This document shows positions 32,380 to 41,081 of a stretch of DNA of 64,000 bases, piece by piece. The position numbers and the translations under genes were made by a program. How positions within the stretch are numbered: the stretch's first letter is position 1; every line of letters begins with the position of its first letter. Below the pieces are notes generated by a model. It searched no databases and was not told the DNA's origin. It saw nothing but the letters and a program-made list of their open reading frames with translations. The DNA is from Achromobacter sp. UMC46 (GTDB lineage: Bacteria > Pseudomonadota > Gammaproteobacteria > Burkholderiales > Burkholderiaceae_B), in assembly GCF_014170335.1 (NCBI RefSeq), contig NZ_LZZS01000040.1, forward strand, positions 237,987-301,986, given 5' to 3'.

Positions 32380-34404
32380 ATGCAAGACAAGCCGTACGTC
32401 ATGTTGGCTTATGTGCTGATTGGATTCGTATTGGCTGCGCTGCCGGCGTTGCAGGGGAGCCGCAGCGCGGGGCTATCTCAGCGCGAAGTCGCGCTGCGCA
32501 GAGGTAACGACCGCGGCCTCTGGTCTCTCGCGAGCGCAGTATGGCTGCTACTCATCCTTCTATTGACGCTATATACCAGAGTTGTGACACCTTCGACGGC
32601 GCTGGGCATTGCAGCAATCTCACTGCTGTTGGCCTATCGTGGCGGTCGGATTGCGTTCAATACGCTGCTGCCTGGCTTCTTCGCGCTATGCGTCGCGATG
32701 CTGCTTCCGTGGTGGCGCCGGCCGGATGAAGCCGGGATCAATATTTCTCTAAGTGAACTATTGGCATCGGGGCTCTGCGTGCTGATTGTTGTTCAGACGC
32801 TGATGTACGCCCGATCAGATACCCTTCATCGCGGTATGGCTGTTTTTCTGATGGGCTACGCGGTGCCTGCTGCCGTCTTCAGTTTTTCAGCCGGCATTCT
32901 CCAGGCGGATTCTTCACTTCTGACGTTGTGGCACCACTGGGGGGCATACATCGGACCCGCCGAATTGATGTTGGCAGGTGCCAAGTTGTTTCACGACATC
33001 CCGTTGCAATACGGCTTCGGCCCAACGTCCTTGCTCGCAGCCAGCTGTCGCAATGATTGCTGGTCGGCCATGTATGTGATCACGGGTATTACGACGCTGC
33101 TGTGGACGCTTGCCATTGCGGCTATGGCCCTGTTGGTGAGCTCGCCTCGGGCAATCGCGCGCGTCATTGTGCTGGCGCTTTGCCTGACAGCATGCTTCTT
33201 CTGGACCGCTTACCCTCCCGCGACGGCCTCGCCGCTGGTCACGCCTTCGGTGGCGGGTTTGCGCTTTTTACCTGCCACGTTATTGGCTCTGTATCTGTGT
33301 CTGACTTCCAATATCGAGCGGAGCCGTGGGCGCCTCGTCGTCGGACACTTACTGTGGGCCGTAGGTGCGTTGTGGTCGCCTGAGTCAGCCTTCTACGTGA
33401 CTCTGGTGTGGTGGCCGTACTACTTGTTCGTGCGACGAGCATCTGGCTCGTTCGGCGTACGGCTGGGCGCCGCGATCCGCAATGCGCTGGTGTTAGCGAT
33501 AATAGCAGTAGCCCTCGCCACCTTGTTCTACAGTGCGTTGAGGCTGATCTACGGTGAGGGGCCCACCCTATACGGTTACCTTGCCTACGCGATCAATCCT
33601 CCTGGCCCCTTACCCATTGATCCGCACGGCAACGTCTGGTACTTCGTCGTAGCTATCGCGATCGCTGCGGCAACGTTGGCTTTGTCATGGAAGGCCGTCG
33701 GGGACACGATGTCGTTCCGGCGCGGCTTAGTATTGCTGCTGCTGGCCTATGGATCCTTCACGTATTTTCTGGGCCGTAGCCACGAGAACAATATTCTGAA
33801 TATCTTGCCCCTGCTGCTGTTGGCGTTGCTTTACGTGGTGCAAGCGGCCAAGCAAGTGAATCTGGCGCACATGGCTGCTATCCTTGGCGCTTCGCTGCTT
33901 GCGTGGACGCCGTTGTTTGGATGGAACGATTGGCAAAGCAACCTAGGCAAGGGCCGGTTGTTCGACTTCGGCCCCTCGGCACTGCTCCCAGCGGTCACAT
34001 TCAGCAATCCCCAAACGCAGGACAAGTTGCGAGCCAGACTGGCGGGCGCGACCGTGGGTGATCCGGCTGACGCTGGCCGCGCGATCCAGACGATCAAGGC
34101 CGAGTCGGGAGACGCTATCACCGTGCTGGATAGTGCGATGAATATGAATGGGGTGTCTCCTCCATCCGCCTGGAGCGCTATTCACGGCCCTGCTAACTTC
34201 GGATTCATCCCGTCGGAACGCCGCCGCGAATTTCTGGCCGCCTTGGCCAAGACTTTGCGGCGCTCGGGTTGGCTCGTGATGGACAAGCGCTATCCGGAAC
34301 GCGAGCAATGGCTGGCGGACTACGATTCGGCGTATCGCCGTGACAAGGCCCTGGATTTTGGCAGTTATATTGCCATTCACTATGTCCCGAAAACGGCTCC
34401 ATAA
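32380..34404 (+). CDS. Large polytopic membrane protein, possible GT-C glycosyltransferase or polymerase
   Basis: 674 residues; about 12 hydrophobic segments over the first roughly 530 residues, then a soluble C-terminal region of about 140 residues. I do not recognise a specific family. The periplasmic loop after the sixth or seventh segment contains HHWGAYIGPAELMLAGAKLF, and the end domain has an ITVLDSAMNMNGVSPPSAW stretch, typical of GT-C enzymes whose soluble tail sits in the periplasm. In an operon with polyprenyl-phosphate sugar synthases it may transfer lipid-linked sugars to the O-chain. The ATG at 32380 is preceded by AAAGGG; an earlier TTG would add a basic leader. O-antigen polymerase is the alternative. 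Confidence 0.7.
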   Translation: MQDKPYVMLAYVLIGFVLAALPALQGSRSAGLSQREVALRRGNDRGLWSLASAVWLLLILLLTLYTRVVTPSTALGIAAISLLLAYRGGRIAFNTLLPGFFALCVAMLLPWWRRPDEAGINISLSELLASGLCVLIVVQTLMYARSDTLHRGMAVFLMGYAVPAAVFSFSAGILQADSSLLTLWHHWGAYIGPAELMLAGAKLFHDIPLQYGFGPTSLLAASCRNDCWSAMYVITGITTLLWTLAIAAMALLVSSPRAIARVIVLALCLTACFFWTAYPPATASPLVTPSVAGLRFLPATLLALYLCLTSNIERSRGRLVVGHLLWAVGALWSPESAFYVTLVWWPYYLFVRRASGSFGVRLGAAIRNALVLAIIAVALATLFYSALRLIYGEGPTLYGYLAYAINPPGPLPIDPHGNVWYFVVAIAIAAATLALSWKAVGDTMSFRRGLVLLLLAYGSFTYFLGRSHENNILNILPLLLLALLYVVQAAKQVNLAHMAAILGASLLAWTPLFGWNDWQSNLGKGRLFDFGPSALLPAVTFSNPQTQDKLRARLAGATVGDPADAGRAIQTIKAESGDAITVLDSAMNMNGVSPPSAWSAIHGPANFGFIPSERRREFLAALAKTLRRSGWLVMDKRYPEREQWLADYDSAYRRDKALDFGSYIAIHYVPKTAP

Positions 34405-34426
34405 TCGCAATCCCTACCGAACCAAC

Positions 34427-35245
34427 ATGCAACCCAAGATAAACGCATACTTGCGGGACAAGGAAGAGATGAAACCGGTGCCGGTTTCCTCTCCTTTGGG
34501 CAACCCCCTGGCCTTCGCCTTGCGCTGCTTGCTCGATCTGCAGCTCAAGACCATAGTTGATTTTCTGAAACCGAGACTTTCTGCTCTTGAAGGCAACGTC
34601 CTCGACGTGGGTGCCGGGAACGCGCCATGGAAGAGCTATCTGCCTGCAGGAGTCCAGTACGTTGGGCTAGATGTGGACAAAGCCGACGAGTTCAACATGA
34701 GGCCTGACACCGACATCGTGTACTATCCCGGCGGCAAATTTCCGTTCGACGACGGAATATTCGCCAATGCGCTATGCGTCGAAGTGCTTGAGCATGTGCC
34801 CGATACGGAAACATTGCTGGCAGAGATCTATCGATGCCTGAAGCCTGGTGGCCAGCTATTGATGACGGTGCCGTGGTCCGCACGCCGCCATCACATTCCC
34901 CATGACTATTTCCGCTTTACGCCCGAAGCACTGGCGATGCTGTTGCATAAGCAGGGACTGGAAAACATCCAAATTTCGGAAAGAGGCAATGACTATGCGG
35001 TGATTTTCAACAAGATTTTGTGCTTGGGTAAGAATCTCGTCGTTCCGAAGTGCAAGATCTGGCTGCCGTTGACGCTACCTATGGCCCTTCTAATACTGCC
35101 CAGTGCGGGCTTGTTCCTAGTGGCGGCGCATGTGTCGATGAGGTTCGGCCTGGGCTCTCATATCGACCCCTTGGGCTATGCGATAGCGGCAATCAAACCG
35201 CCGCTCGCTACACCGCAAACTCCTATTGCGAAGGAGCATCCTTGA
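34427..35245 (+). CDS. Class I SAM-dependent methyltransferase (Methyltransf_11 type)
   Basis: 272 residues. The Rossmann motif I is NVLDVGAGNAPWKSYL near residue 58, followed by YVGLDVDKADEF (motif II) and ALCVEVLEHVPDTETLL (post-II), with YRCLKPGGQLLMTVPW near 140. The C-terminal about 60 residues are hydrophobic (LPLTLPMALLILPSAGLFLVAAH), suggesting membrane association. It probably O- or N-methylates a sugar or lipid-linked intermediate in this locus; the target is unknown. Several in-frame ATGs exist; 34427 follows the last gene's stop most closely. It ends with TGATG overlap with the next methyltransferase. Confidence 0.82.
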   Translation: MQPKINAYLRDKEEMKPVPVSSPLGNPLAFALRCLLDLQLKTIVDFLKPRLSALEGNVLDVGAGNAPWKSYLPAGVQYVGLDVDKADEFNMRPDTDIVYYPGGKFPFDDGIFANALCVEVLEHVPDTETLLAEIYRCLKPGGQLLMTVPWSARRHHIPHDYFRFTPEALAMLLHKQGLENIQISERGNDYAVIFNKILCLGKNLVVPKCKIWLPLTLPMALLILPSAGLFLVAAHVSMRFGLGSHIDPLGYAIAAIKPPLATPQTPIAKEHP

Positions 35246-36153
35246 TGTCCATCTCGCGCGACTGCCCTATTTGCGGCACGCCTTCCAGCAACGCCAAGAT
35301 ATTCCAGAAAGAGAATATCGACGAAAGCCGCATCTCGGGGTTCAGCTACGCCTCGCGAAAAGAACCGGAATACATGTGCCACGAGCTGGTGCAGTGCCCG
35401 GCGTGCGATCTAGTTTATGTCAGTCGTCCCCCGGCGCAAGAGGAGCTGGCCAGTGCCTATCACGTGGCTGACTACGATAGCTCCGAAGAGGCTGCCGATG
35501 CCGCTCAGGCCTATATATTGGCTATGGACCCAGTTCTAAAGCAGATCAAGCGCTGCGACAGCGTGCTGGAAATCGGTTCGGGCACGGGCGTGCTTCTGGA
35601 CCTGCTGAAGGCTAGAGGTTTTTCCGAACTGATCGGTGTCGAACCTTCGTCAGCCGCTATCAGCGCGGCACCGGACCACCGTCGGGGTTGGCTGCGAGAA
35701 GGCATCTTCAAGGAAGCCGATTTTGCGCCCGAGTCCTTTGATCTCATCTGCTGCTTCATGACCATGGAGCACGTTCAAGATCCCATGGCCACGGCCCAGT
35801 CGGCGGCGAAGTTATTACGTCCGGGAGGCGCATTCGTGACCGTCACGCATGACTATCGCAGCTTCGTAAATCGGGCAATGGGTAAGCGGTCGCCAATTAT
35901 CGATATCGAGCATATGCAGCTGTTTTCGCAGACCAGCATTCGGGAGCTCATGCAGCGCTGCGGTTTCGGAAACATCTCGGTGAAACCCTTCGTCAATCGC
36001 TACGCGCTCAGCTACTGGATGCGCTTGGCTCCAATGCCGTCGGGACTGAAACGAGCCCTTAAACAAGCCACTCACGCCATTGGTCTAGACAAGACCAAGA
36101 TCGGCCTAAATGTCGGCAATACTCTCGCCGCCGGCTATAGACTTAATGATTAG
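35245..36153 (+). CDS. Zinc-ribbon class I SAM-dependent methyltransferase
   Basis: 302 residues. An N-terminal zinc-ribbon-like pair CPICGTPS (about residues 8-15) and CPACDLVYVSRPP (about 50) precedes the methyltransferase domain with VLEIGSGTGVLLDLLKARG near residue 110, IGVEPSS and a FMTMEHVQDPMATAQSAAKLL post-II region. The architecture resembles sugar C-methyltransferases and other C-methylating enzymes in deoxysugar loci (Methyltransf_13/14 families with N-terminal cysteine-rich putative zinc-binding domain). It may add a methyl to a nucleotide sugar. Operon position after another methyltransferase suggests consecutive decoration steps. Confidence 0.83.
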   Translation: MSISRDCPICGTPSSNAKIFQKENIDESRISGFSYASRKEPEYMCHELVQCPACDLVYVSRPPAQEELASAYHVADYDSSEEAADAAQAYILAMDPVLKQIKRCDSVLEIGSGTGVLLDLLKARGFSELIGVEPSSAAISAAPDHRRGWLREGIFKEADFAPESFDLICCFMTMEHVQDPMATAQSAAKLLRPGGAFVTVTHDYRSFVNRAMGKRSPIIDIEHMQLFSQTSIRELMQRCGFGNISVKPFVNRYALSYWMRLAPMPSGLKRALKQATHAIGLDKTKIGLNVGNTLAAGYRLND

Positions 36154-36162
36154 GTTAGGCAG

Positions 36163-36537
36163 TTGCACGACAAAAAACAGATTTTCAGATTCCTTTTCGT
36201 TGGCGGGCTGAACACGCTGTTCGGATTCGTCGTATATGCGTTGTTCGCATTGACTCCACTCCCTACCTGGCTGGTCTTGATAGCGTCCAATATCATCACG
36301 CTCTCTTTCAATTTCGTCACGACCGGAGGCTTGGTGTTCCGCCAGATGAAGTTACGTCTGATTCCAAGGTTTCTCCTGGGATACGGACTCGTATTCTTCA
36401 TATATCTTGGCATGATTCGGTTGCTGGCCCCGTTCGTCGGCGGCCGCATCTGGGCTATGGCGATTATTGTCCTGCCAGTGGCTATACTGACCTACTTTAT
36501 TCAGCTTCTCTTCGTCTTCAGGCGACCGAAGGACTAG
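36163..36537 (+). CDS. GtrA family protein, probable lipid-linked sugar flippase
   Basis: 124 residues with four transmembrane helices: FLFVGGLNTLFGFVVYALFA, LVLIASNIITLSFNFVTT, FLLGYGLVFFIYLGMIRL and IIVLPVAILTYFIQLLFVF. This spacing and the RFLFVGGLNTLFGF start define the GtrA/DPMS-associated family, proposed to flip undecaprenyl-phosphate-glucose in serotype conversion. The start is a TTG at 36163, nine bases after the previous stop; there is no ATG that keeps the first helix. It pairs functionally with the GtrB-like half of the upstream fusion. Only 19 bases separate its stop from the converging operon. Confidence 0.88.
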   Translation: MHDKKQIFRFLFVGGLNTLFGFVVYALFALTPLPTWLVLIASNIITLSFNFVTTGGLVFRQMKLRLIPRFLLGYGLVFFIYLGMIRLLAPFVGGRIWAMAIIVLPVAILTYFIQLLFVFRRPKD

Positions 36538-36556
36538 GGTCTCTTCCCCTCAGTCA

Positions 36557-38590
36557 TCAGAATTTGAACAGCGCGTAGCCACCACAGTCCAACACCTTCT
36601 GGACCTGAGCGGCGTCGACCCAATTTATGCTGTCGCCAGGATTGACGACATACCAGCGGATGCCTCGGCGCCGCATGGCGGCGACCAATTCGTCGGCGGA
36701 CTCCAGTCGCTTGAGCGCAGCCAGTTCCTCCAGACGTTCCTTGATGCCCGCCGGCAGGCGCACGCCGCCTGAATCTATGGCGTACGGTTTGCGCTCCGAC
36801 AATGCGGTGAGTCGGTAACCTGGATCGTTCAGTGAATCTTGAACGATATCGCCAGGTTGGCTGTGCACCTTGATATACCGCGCAATGTCGACTTGGCAAG
36901 TCGGAAGAGCAAGGTACTCTGTCTGCCAGGTCTTGAAAGTCTGGATCCGCCGGCCGTAATGCAGCGGTGCGCTAAAAAGCAGCACCGCCAAGAATAGTAG
37001 CGCCAAACGGGTGCCACGGCGAGCCGGCAGCTCATCGCCGTAGATGGATGCATAGAGCCCGCCACCAAAAAATACGACCACCACAAAATACGCCCATACA
37101 AAAGGCCTATGCAGCAGTTCTTCCATTGTGCCAATGTGCCGTTCATCCAGCGCGAGGCTGGTCGCCATCACCAGATAGACACAAACCACAAGCAACGGGA
37201 ACATCCGTGCAAGTGGGGTCGCAACTGGCCGCGCCCGGCGCATTAGGCAAAGATATGCAGGCAGGTAGACGCCAAAGGTGCAGACTAGCAACATTACCGA
37301 AAATACCGACGCTTGCAAGAGCCAGCTTGTGCCCGCGGCGTCAAGCATGCTGGAGAACAGGCCCTTCATGAATCCATCGTCCTGAAGTGCCATGACCGCG
37401 CCAATGTATGGGGACAGGCCGGAACCGTCCAGTCGCAGCGTTGGCACGCTTGTTGAGAGTTGTGAAATGGCGGCCGCGCTAAAATAGAGGCAGATCAGGG
37501 TAATTAGGATGGGTGCGCGAAATCGTGCCCAGCTGCCACGCAGATAAAAGGCCGGCAGCATTAGAGCCATAAATGAAATAGCGACGAAAATCTGCGCCTT
37601 GTAAAGCAAGGTAGCCAAGACAAAGAAGTAGCTGCATAGGACGAGGGCCAGCCGGGAGCTGCGACAGCTTTCTAATACCAAGGCGAACACTACGGCGGCG
37701 CTGGCTACACCATACATTTGCGCTGGAGCAATCTGCTGCAACCAGTGGTAGCCAAGGAACGGATTGCCGAATCCTTGCTGAGCGGCGTCAGGTAGCAGAA
37801 TTAGGGCCGCCGCGCCAGCCAATGCGGGCCATTTTCCAAAAGCAACTGCGCCAAGCGAGTAGGCACCTAGTACCGTCAGCAGCATGCCGAGCGGCGTCAA
37901 CAAGCTAGCATACGCCACGTACGTCGAAATCCCCGTCGCATCGACCAGGGCCGCCGGTAGCATGTAGCTGGCCATATGATACGGTTGGGCGGGTGCGCCC
38001 GCCATCTGCACATCGAACAGTGTGCCCAGCCCTCGCGAGGATGCAAATGACGCGATTTGACTGAGGTGATAGAAAATATCCATCCATGCTCGGATGATGG
38101 TCGTGTCAGCCCCGATCTTGATCGGTTGCAGGATGTCCCAGCACCAGACCGTAACTGCCACGGCTCCTAACAGGAACAGTAGATTCTCCGAGGCGTGGAC
38201 TGGCCCAAATGCCCGCACGCGCCCCGCCCGGAAAGCTCGTAGCCAGAACGGAGATGCAGCTATAAGCAGAAAGATCGAATGGATCGCCAGGCCGTAGGGC
38301 AATAGCATTCCGGTGAGAAATAAGATCAGGTTAGTCAGCAGTAGGCCAATCAATACACGGGTCGGCACGTTGTGCAGGCGCGGGTAGTGCTTGAGCGCGG
38401 CAGAACAGAATAGGTCGCCGATCACCACCGCCGTGGAGATTGTCAGCAGCAGCCAGCCGGCGGCCGCAAACGATACGGCGCCGGCGACTTGGTAATGCCA
38501 GCCGAGTAAAGTTAGGTATGTGACTAAATAGGGCATGAATCGGCTTGCTCTGCGCGAGGCTGAAGCCAAAGGGAATTGTTCGGGGGGCAT
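36557..38590 (-). CDS. Large polytopic membrane protein, putative GT-C glycosyltransferase
   Basis: 677 residues with about 13 hydrophobic segments to residue 555, then a soluble C-terminal domain of about 120 residues (from SQPGDIVQDSLNDPGYRLTA to the end). No confident family, but the layout and the loop near residue 175-190 (KIGADTTIIRAWMDIFYHLSQI, with charged residues before it) recall GT-C and O-antigen ligase/polymerase-like proteins. It is the last gene of the minus-strand polysaccharide operon and mirrors the similarly sized protein at 32380. Codon use looks like that of the other island genes. The role is unresolved: side-chain transferase, polymerase or ligase. Confidence 0.68.
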   Translation of the reverse strand: MPPEQFPLASASRRASRFMPYLVTYLTLLGWHYQVAGAVSFAAAGWLLLTISTAVVIGDLFCSAALKHYPRLHNVPTRVLIGLLLTNLILFLTGMLLPYGLAIHSIFLLIAASPFWLRAFRAGRVRAFGPVHASENLLFLLGAVAVTVWCWDILQPIKIGADTTIIRAWMDIFYHLSQIASFASSRGLGTLFDVQMAGAPAQPYHMASYMLPAALVDATGISTYVAYASLLTPLGMLLTVLGAYSLGAVAFGKWPALAGAAALILLPDAAQQGFGNPFLGYHWLQQIAPAQMYGVASAAVVFALVLESCRSSRLALVLCSYFFVLATLLYKAQIFVAISFMALMLPAFYLRGSWARFRAPILITLICLYFSAAAISQLSTSVPTLRLDGSGLSPYIGAVMALQDDGFMKGLFSSMLDAAGTSWLLQASVFSVMLLVCTFGVYLPAYLCLMRRARPVATPLARMFPLLVVCVYLVMATSLALDERHIGTMEELLHRPFVWAYFVVVVFFGGGLYASIYGDELPARRGTRLALLFLAVLLFSAPLHYGRRIQTFKTWQTEYLALPTCQVDIARYIKVHSQPGDIVQDSLNDPGYRLTALSERKPYAIDSGGVRLPAGIKERLEELAALKRLESADELVAAMRRRGIRWYVVNPGDSINWVDAAQVQKVLDCGGYALFKF

Positions 38591-38732
38591 ATCAACTTCG
38601 GTTCGAATCCGCTTATCGGGCGCAAGTAAATTCTTCTAGCCGTCCACAAAAGGCAACGTCAATCTCGCCGTTGCCTTGTGCCTGGCGATCGTTCCAACCG
38701 GCCATTTGCTTGCGGTCGGCAGCGTCCAGAAT

Positions 38733-40022
38733 TCAGAATAGGCGTTTCAATCGCCGCTTGGCCGAACCCGCCTTGCCGCGCGCCTTTTTGTAGCAGTGGT
38801 AGCCGATCCGTGCAAGATCGGCAAAACGCCGAAATGCGGAGGAGTTCGCCATATATACGGCAAGACGTTGCACATGTGGAGGAAAAACCTCTTGGGCGTT
38901 GGCAGCCGTAGTGGGCAGTATGTCCTCCGGCAGAATACTCCGCGACATCATGTCGTAGGCGAACGCGATGCTGCGGTCGTACTTGGGACGGAGGGAGCTT
39001 TCGTACCAGCACTGCGGGTTTGACAGGAGCTTCGCGTAGTAGGCCTCCAGCGTATCGATCGAGCTATCCCAATTCCATTCGCGGGCGGTTTGCGCACCAG
39101 CGGCGATCAGCTTACCGCGCAGCGCGCCGTCGTCGATCAGTCGCTGTACCGCGTCGCGCGCGGCGTCAATGTCCAGCGCGTCCACTACCAGCGCGTTTTC
39201 TCCGTCGACGATGTATTCATCGTAGCCTGTGACCCTGCCCACAACCGCCACGCCGCCGCATGCCATCATCTCCATAGGGGGGCCGAAAAAGCCTTCAACG
39301 CGGCTCAGCTTCAGCAAGATATCGCAACTGGAATAAATGTTACGCATCTCTCGCATCGGTACGTGCTCAAAGAAGCGGTCGCAATGCCAATGTGGCTCTG
39401 GCGCCCCATACGAACTGACGCACCATACTTCAGCATCGATATTCTGCACCACCTCGAATGCTTCGCGCATTCCCTTGTAGGGCAGCCCGATGGCGCCCTC
39501 TAGAAGAATGCGGGGTTTCTGGCCCCTCGCTTCTAACGGCTCGGCCGGGCTGAAGATCTCAGGGTCCAGTCCGTTGGGGACTAACTCGGCGTCGTGTCCA
39601 AAGCTGTCCTTCAACCACGCGCGTATCCAACGTGCCTCGGTCAGGTAATGCACGCCAAAGTAGTAGGTAAGGGTGGTCAGGTGTTGCCATCGGGAGTCGT
39701 CGGGGTGGAACCGCGTCTCGTCGGACTGCACGAAATAACATTTTACCCGGGCCTCAATTCTCGGCAGCCAGAACGCTGTGCTCCAGCCTGTGGCAACGAC
39801 GACGTCCAGGCTACCTTCCCAGGTGGCCGCGTCATAGATCGGCACGTGTTGACCGGGAAACCAATCCATCGGCCGGATTTCCACGGTGGATAGAAATACG
39901 ATCTCGTGGCCTCGTTTGCGCAAGCGGTTTGCATGTTGGCAAATGACTGCCATGCCACCGGAGACTGAGCAGCTGGGCACGATATAGCCGATCTTCATTT
40001 TCTTTTCTGGCGAGGTGGGCAT
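38733..40022 (-). CDS. Glycosyltransferase family 4 protein
   Basis: 429 residues of GT-B type. N-terminal IGYIVPSCSVSGGMAVICQHANRL is the acceptor-domain signature; the C-terminal donor domain has ILLKLSRVEGFFGPPMEMMACGG near residue 255, the E-x7-E region of GT4 retaining enzymes. A tail of about 75 residues after the donor domain is rich in basic residues (KKARGKAGSAKRRLKRLF), likely a peripheral membrane contact. ATG 40022 (MPTSPEKKMKIGY) was chosen over a TTG upstream; ATG 39998 is also possible. It probably adds a hexose or rhamnose to the growing O-chain. Confidence 0.85.
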   Translation of the reverse strand: MPTSPEKKMKIGYIVPSCSVSGGMAVICQHANRLRKRGHEIVFLSTVEIRPMDWFPGQHVPIYDAATWEGSLDVVVATGWSTAFWLPRIEARVKCYFVQSDETRFHPDDSRWQHLTTLTYYFGVHYLTEARWIRAWLKDSFGHDAELVPNGLDPEIFSPAEPLEARGQKPRILLEGAIGLPYKGMREAFEVVQNIDAEVWCVSSYGAPEPHWHCDRFFEHVPMREMRNIYSSCDILLKLSRVEGFFGPPMEMMACGGVAVVGRVTGYDEYIVDGENALVVDALDIDAARDAVQRLIDDGALRGKLIAAGAQTAREWNWDSSIDTLEAYYAKLLSNPQCWYESSLRPKYDRSIAFAYDMMSRSILPEDILPTTAANAQEVFPPHVQRLAVYMANSSAFRRFADLARIGYHCYKKARGKAGSAKRRLKRLF

Positions 40023-40065
40023 ATTCAGTAGTTTAGGTAGCAAAAATTCCTTGACGATTCGGGGC

Positions 40066-41061
40066 TCACTTCAGCAGCTTGCGGGCGAAAGCGCGCGCGC
40101 GCGATTCTATATTGAAGTACTTAGCCAAGGCATTCACTCCGCCAGAGGGCGTTGAGGTTTTAAAGGCAGAATATTTGCCTTGATCCAGATCTTCGATCAA
40201 TTGCTGGAAGTTATGCCTTGCATTCAAAATTTCATGAATGCGTGCCCTGCCGGAAGCCGCAATGCTACGGCGTTCGTCATCATGCCTAAGGTAGTAGTCC
40301 ACCTTTTCGTACATGTCTGACGGCGAGGTGGCTTCCACATAATCAACGCCGGGACGCAAATAACGGTTTGGTGTGATGGGTTCGGAGATCACGAACGCGC
40401 CTGTTGCTAGCAGCATCTGCATCCGAGGTTCCCAGGAAATCTCGGGTTCCGCATGGACGTTGAGGTTAATCTTAGCCTGCGCCATATACTCAATCAGGGG
40501 CGGGCCAAAGACACCGTGGCAGATGTGCAAGAATTGGAAATGGTGCTTCAACGGGCCGAAGAAGCGCTCACGGTGTGAGGTACTCCGGCCAATAAAAAAG
40601 ATGTCCCACTTTGGCTCTAGTTGACGGTCGACATAGGTGTCGGTAGCGACAGGAAAAGCAAAAGCCCCCGAGAGTTCTAGGCCGTCCTTGGCCATGAATT
40701 GCAGCGACGCCTCGTCATAATGGAACACGAAGTCGAACGCTTGGGTGCGGATACGCGAACGGAAATCCAGATAGCGCTTGATAGAGTCACGCGTGTACTC
40801 CAGCTTGTTTCCCAAGTTACGTGGGAACGGTTCGCTCGAGAGCGCGATTTTCGTACCTCGCAGTTGCGGCAGCAGGGACGTTGGGAAGAATTCGCCTCGA
40901 AAGAAAAAATTCACATCTGCATCAAAGGCGATCAGATCTGCAAACTCTTCTTCCTTCATTCCGAAATGAAATGGAAATTCGCGCACCTCGTGGTCTGCGC
41001 TAAGGTCCTGTTCGTAGCAGAAACGGAAGTATTCAGGCTGACTGACAAAGGCGATTTTCAT
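40066..41061 (-). CDS. Glycosyltransferase (CgeB/Glyco_trans_1-like)
   Basis: 331 residues. The start MKIAFVSQPEYFRFCYEQDL and the C-terminal HAEPEISWEPRMQMLLATGAFVISEP resemble the CgeB-type glycosyltransferase fold, where the donor-binding loop contains a conserved Glu-Pro-Arg segment followed by the hydrophobic strand. Middle residues FPRNLGNKLEYTRDSIKRYL fit the variable acceptor part. I cannot say which sugar. It follows the coiled-coil methyltransferase by 20 bases and precedes the GT4 gene by 43 bases in one operon. ATG 41061 is the first start and the frame is open upstream. Confidence 0.75.
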   Translation of the reverse strand: MKIAFVSQPEYFRFCYEQDLSADHEVREFPFHFGMKEEEFADLIAFDADVNFFFRGEFFPTSLLPQLRGTKIALSSEPFPRNLGNKLEYTRDSIKRYLDFRSRIRTQAFDFVFHYDEASLQFMAKDGLELSGAFAFPVATDTYVDRQLEPKWDIFFIGRSTSHRERFFGPLKHHFQFLHICHGVFGPPLIEYMAQAKINLNVHAEPEISWEPRMQMLLATGAFVISEPITPNRYLRPGVDYVEATSPSDMYEKVDYYLRHDDERRSIAASGRARIHEILNARHNFQQLIEDLDQGKYSAFKTSTPSGGVNALAKYFNIESRARAFARKLLK

Positions 41062-41081
41062 ACTGGCGGGTGGTGGCAGTG

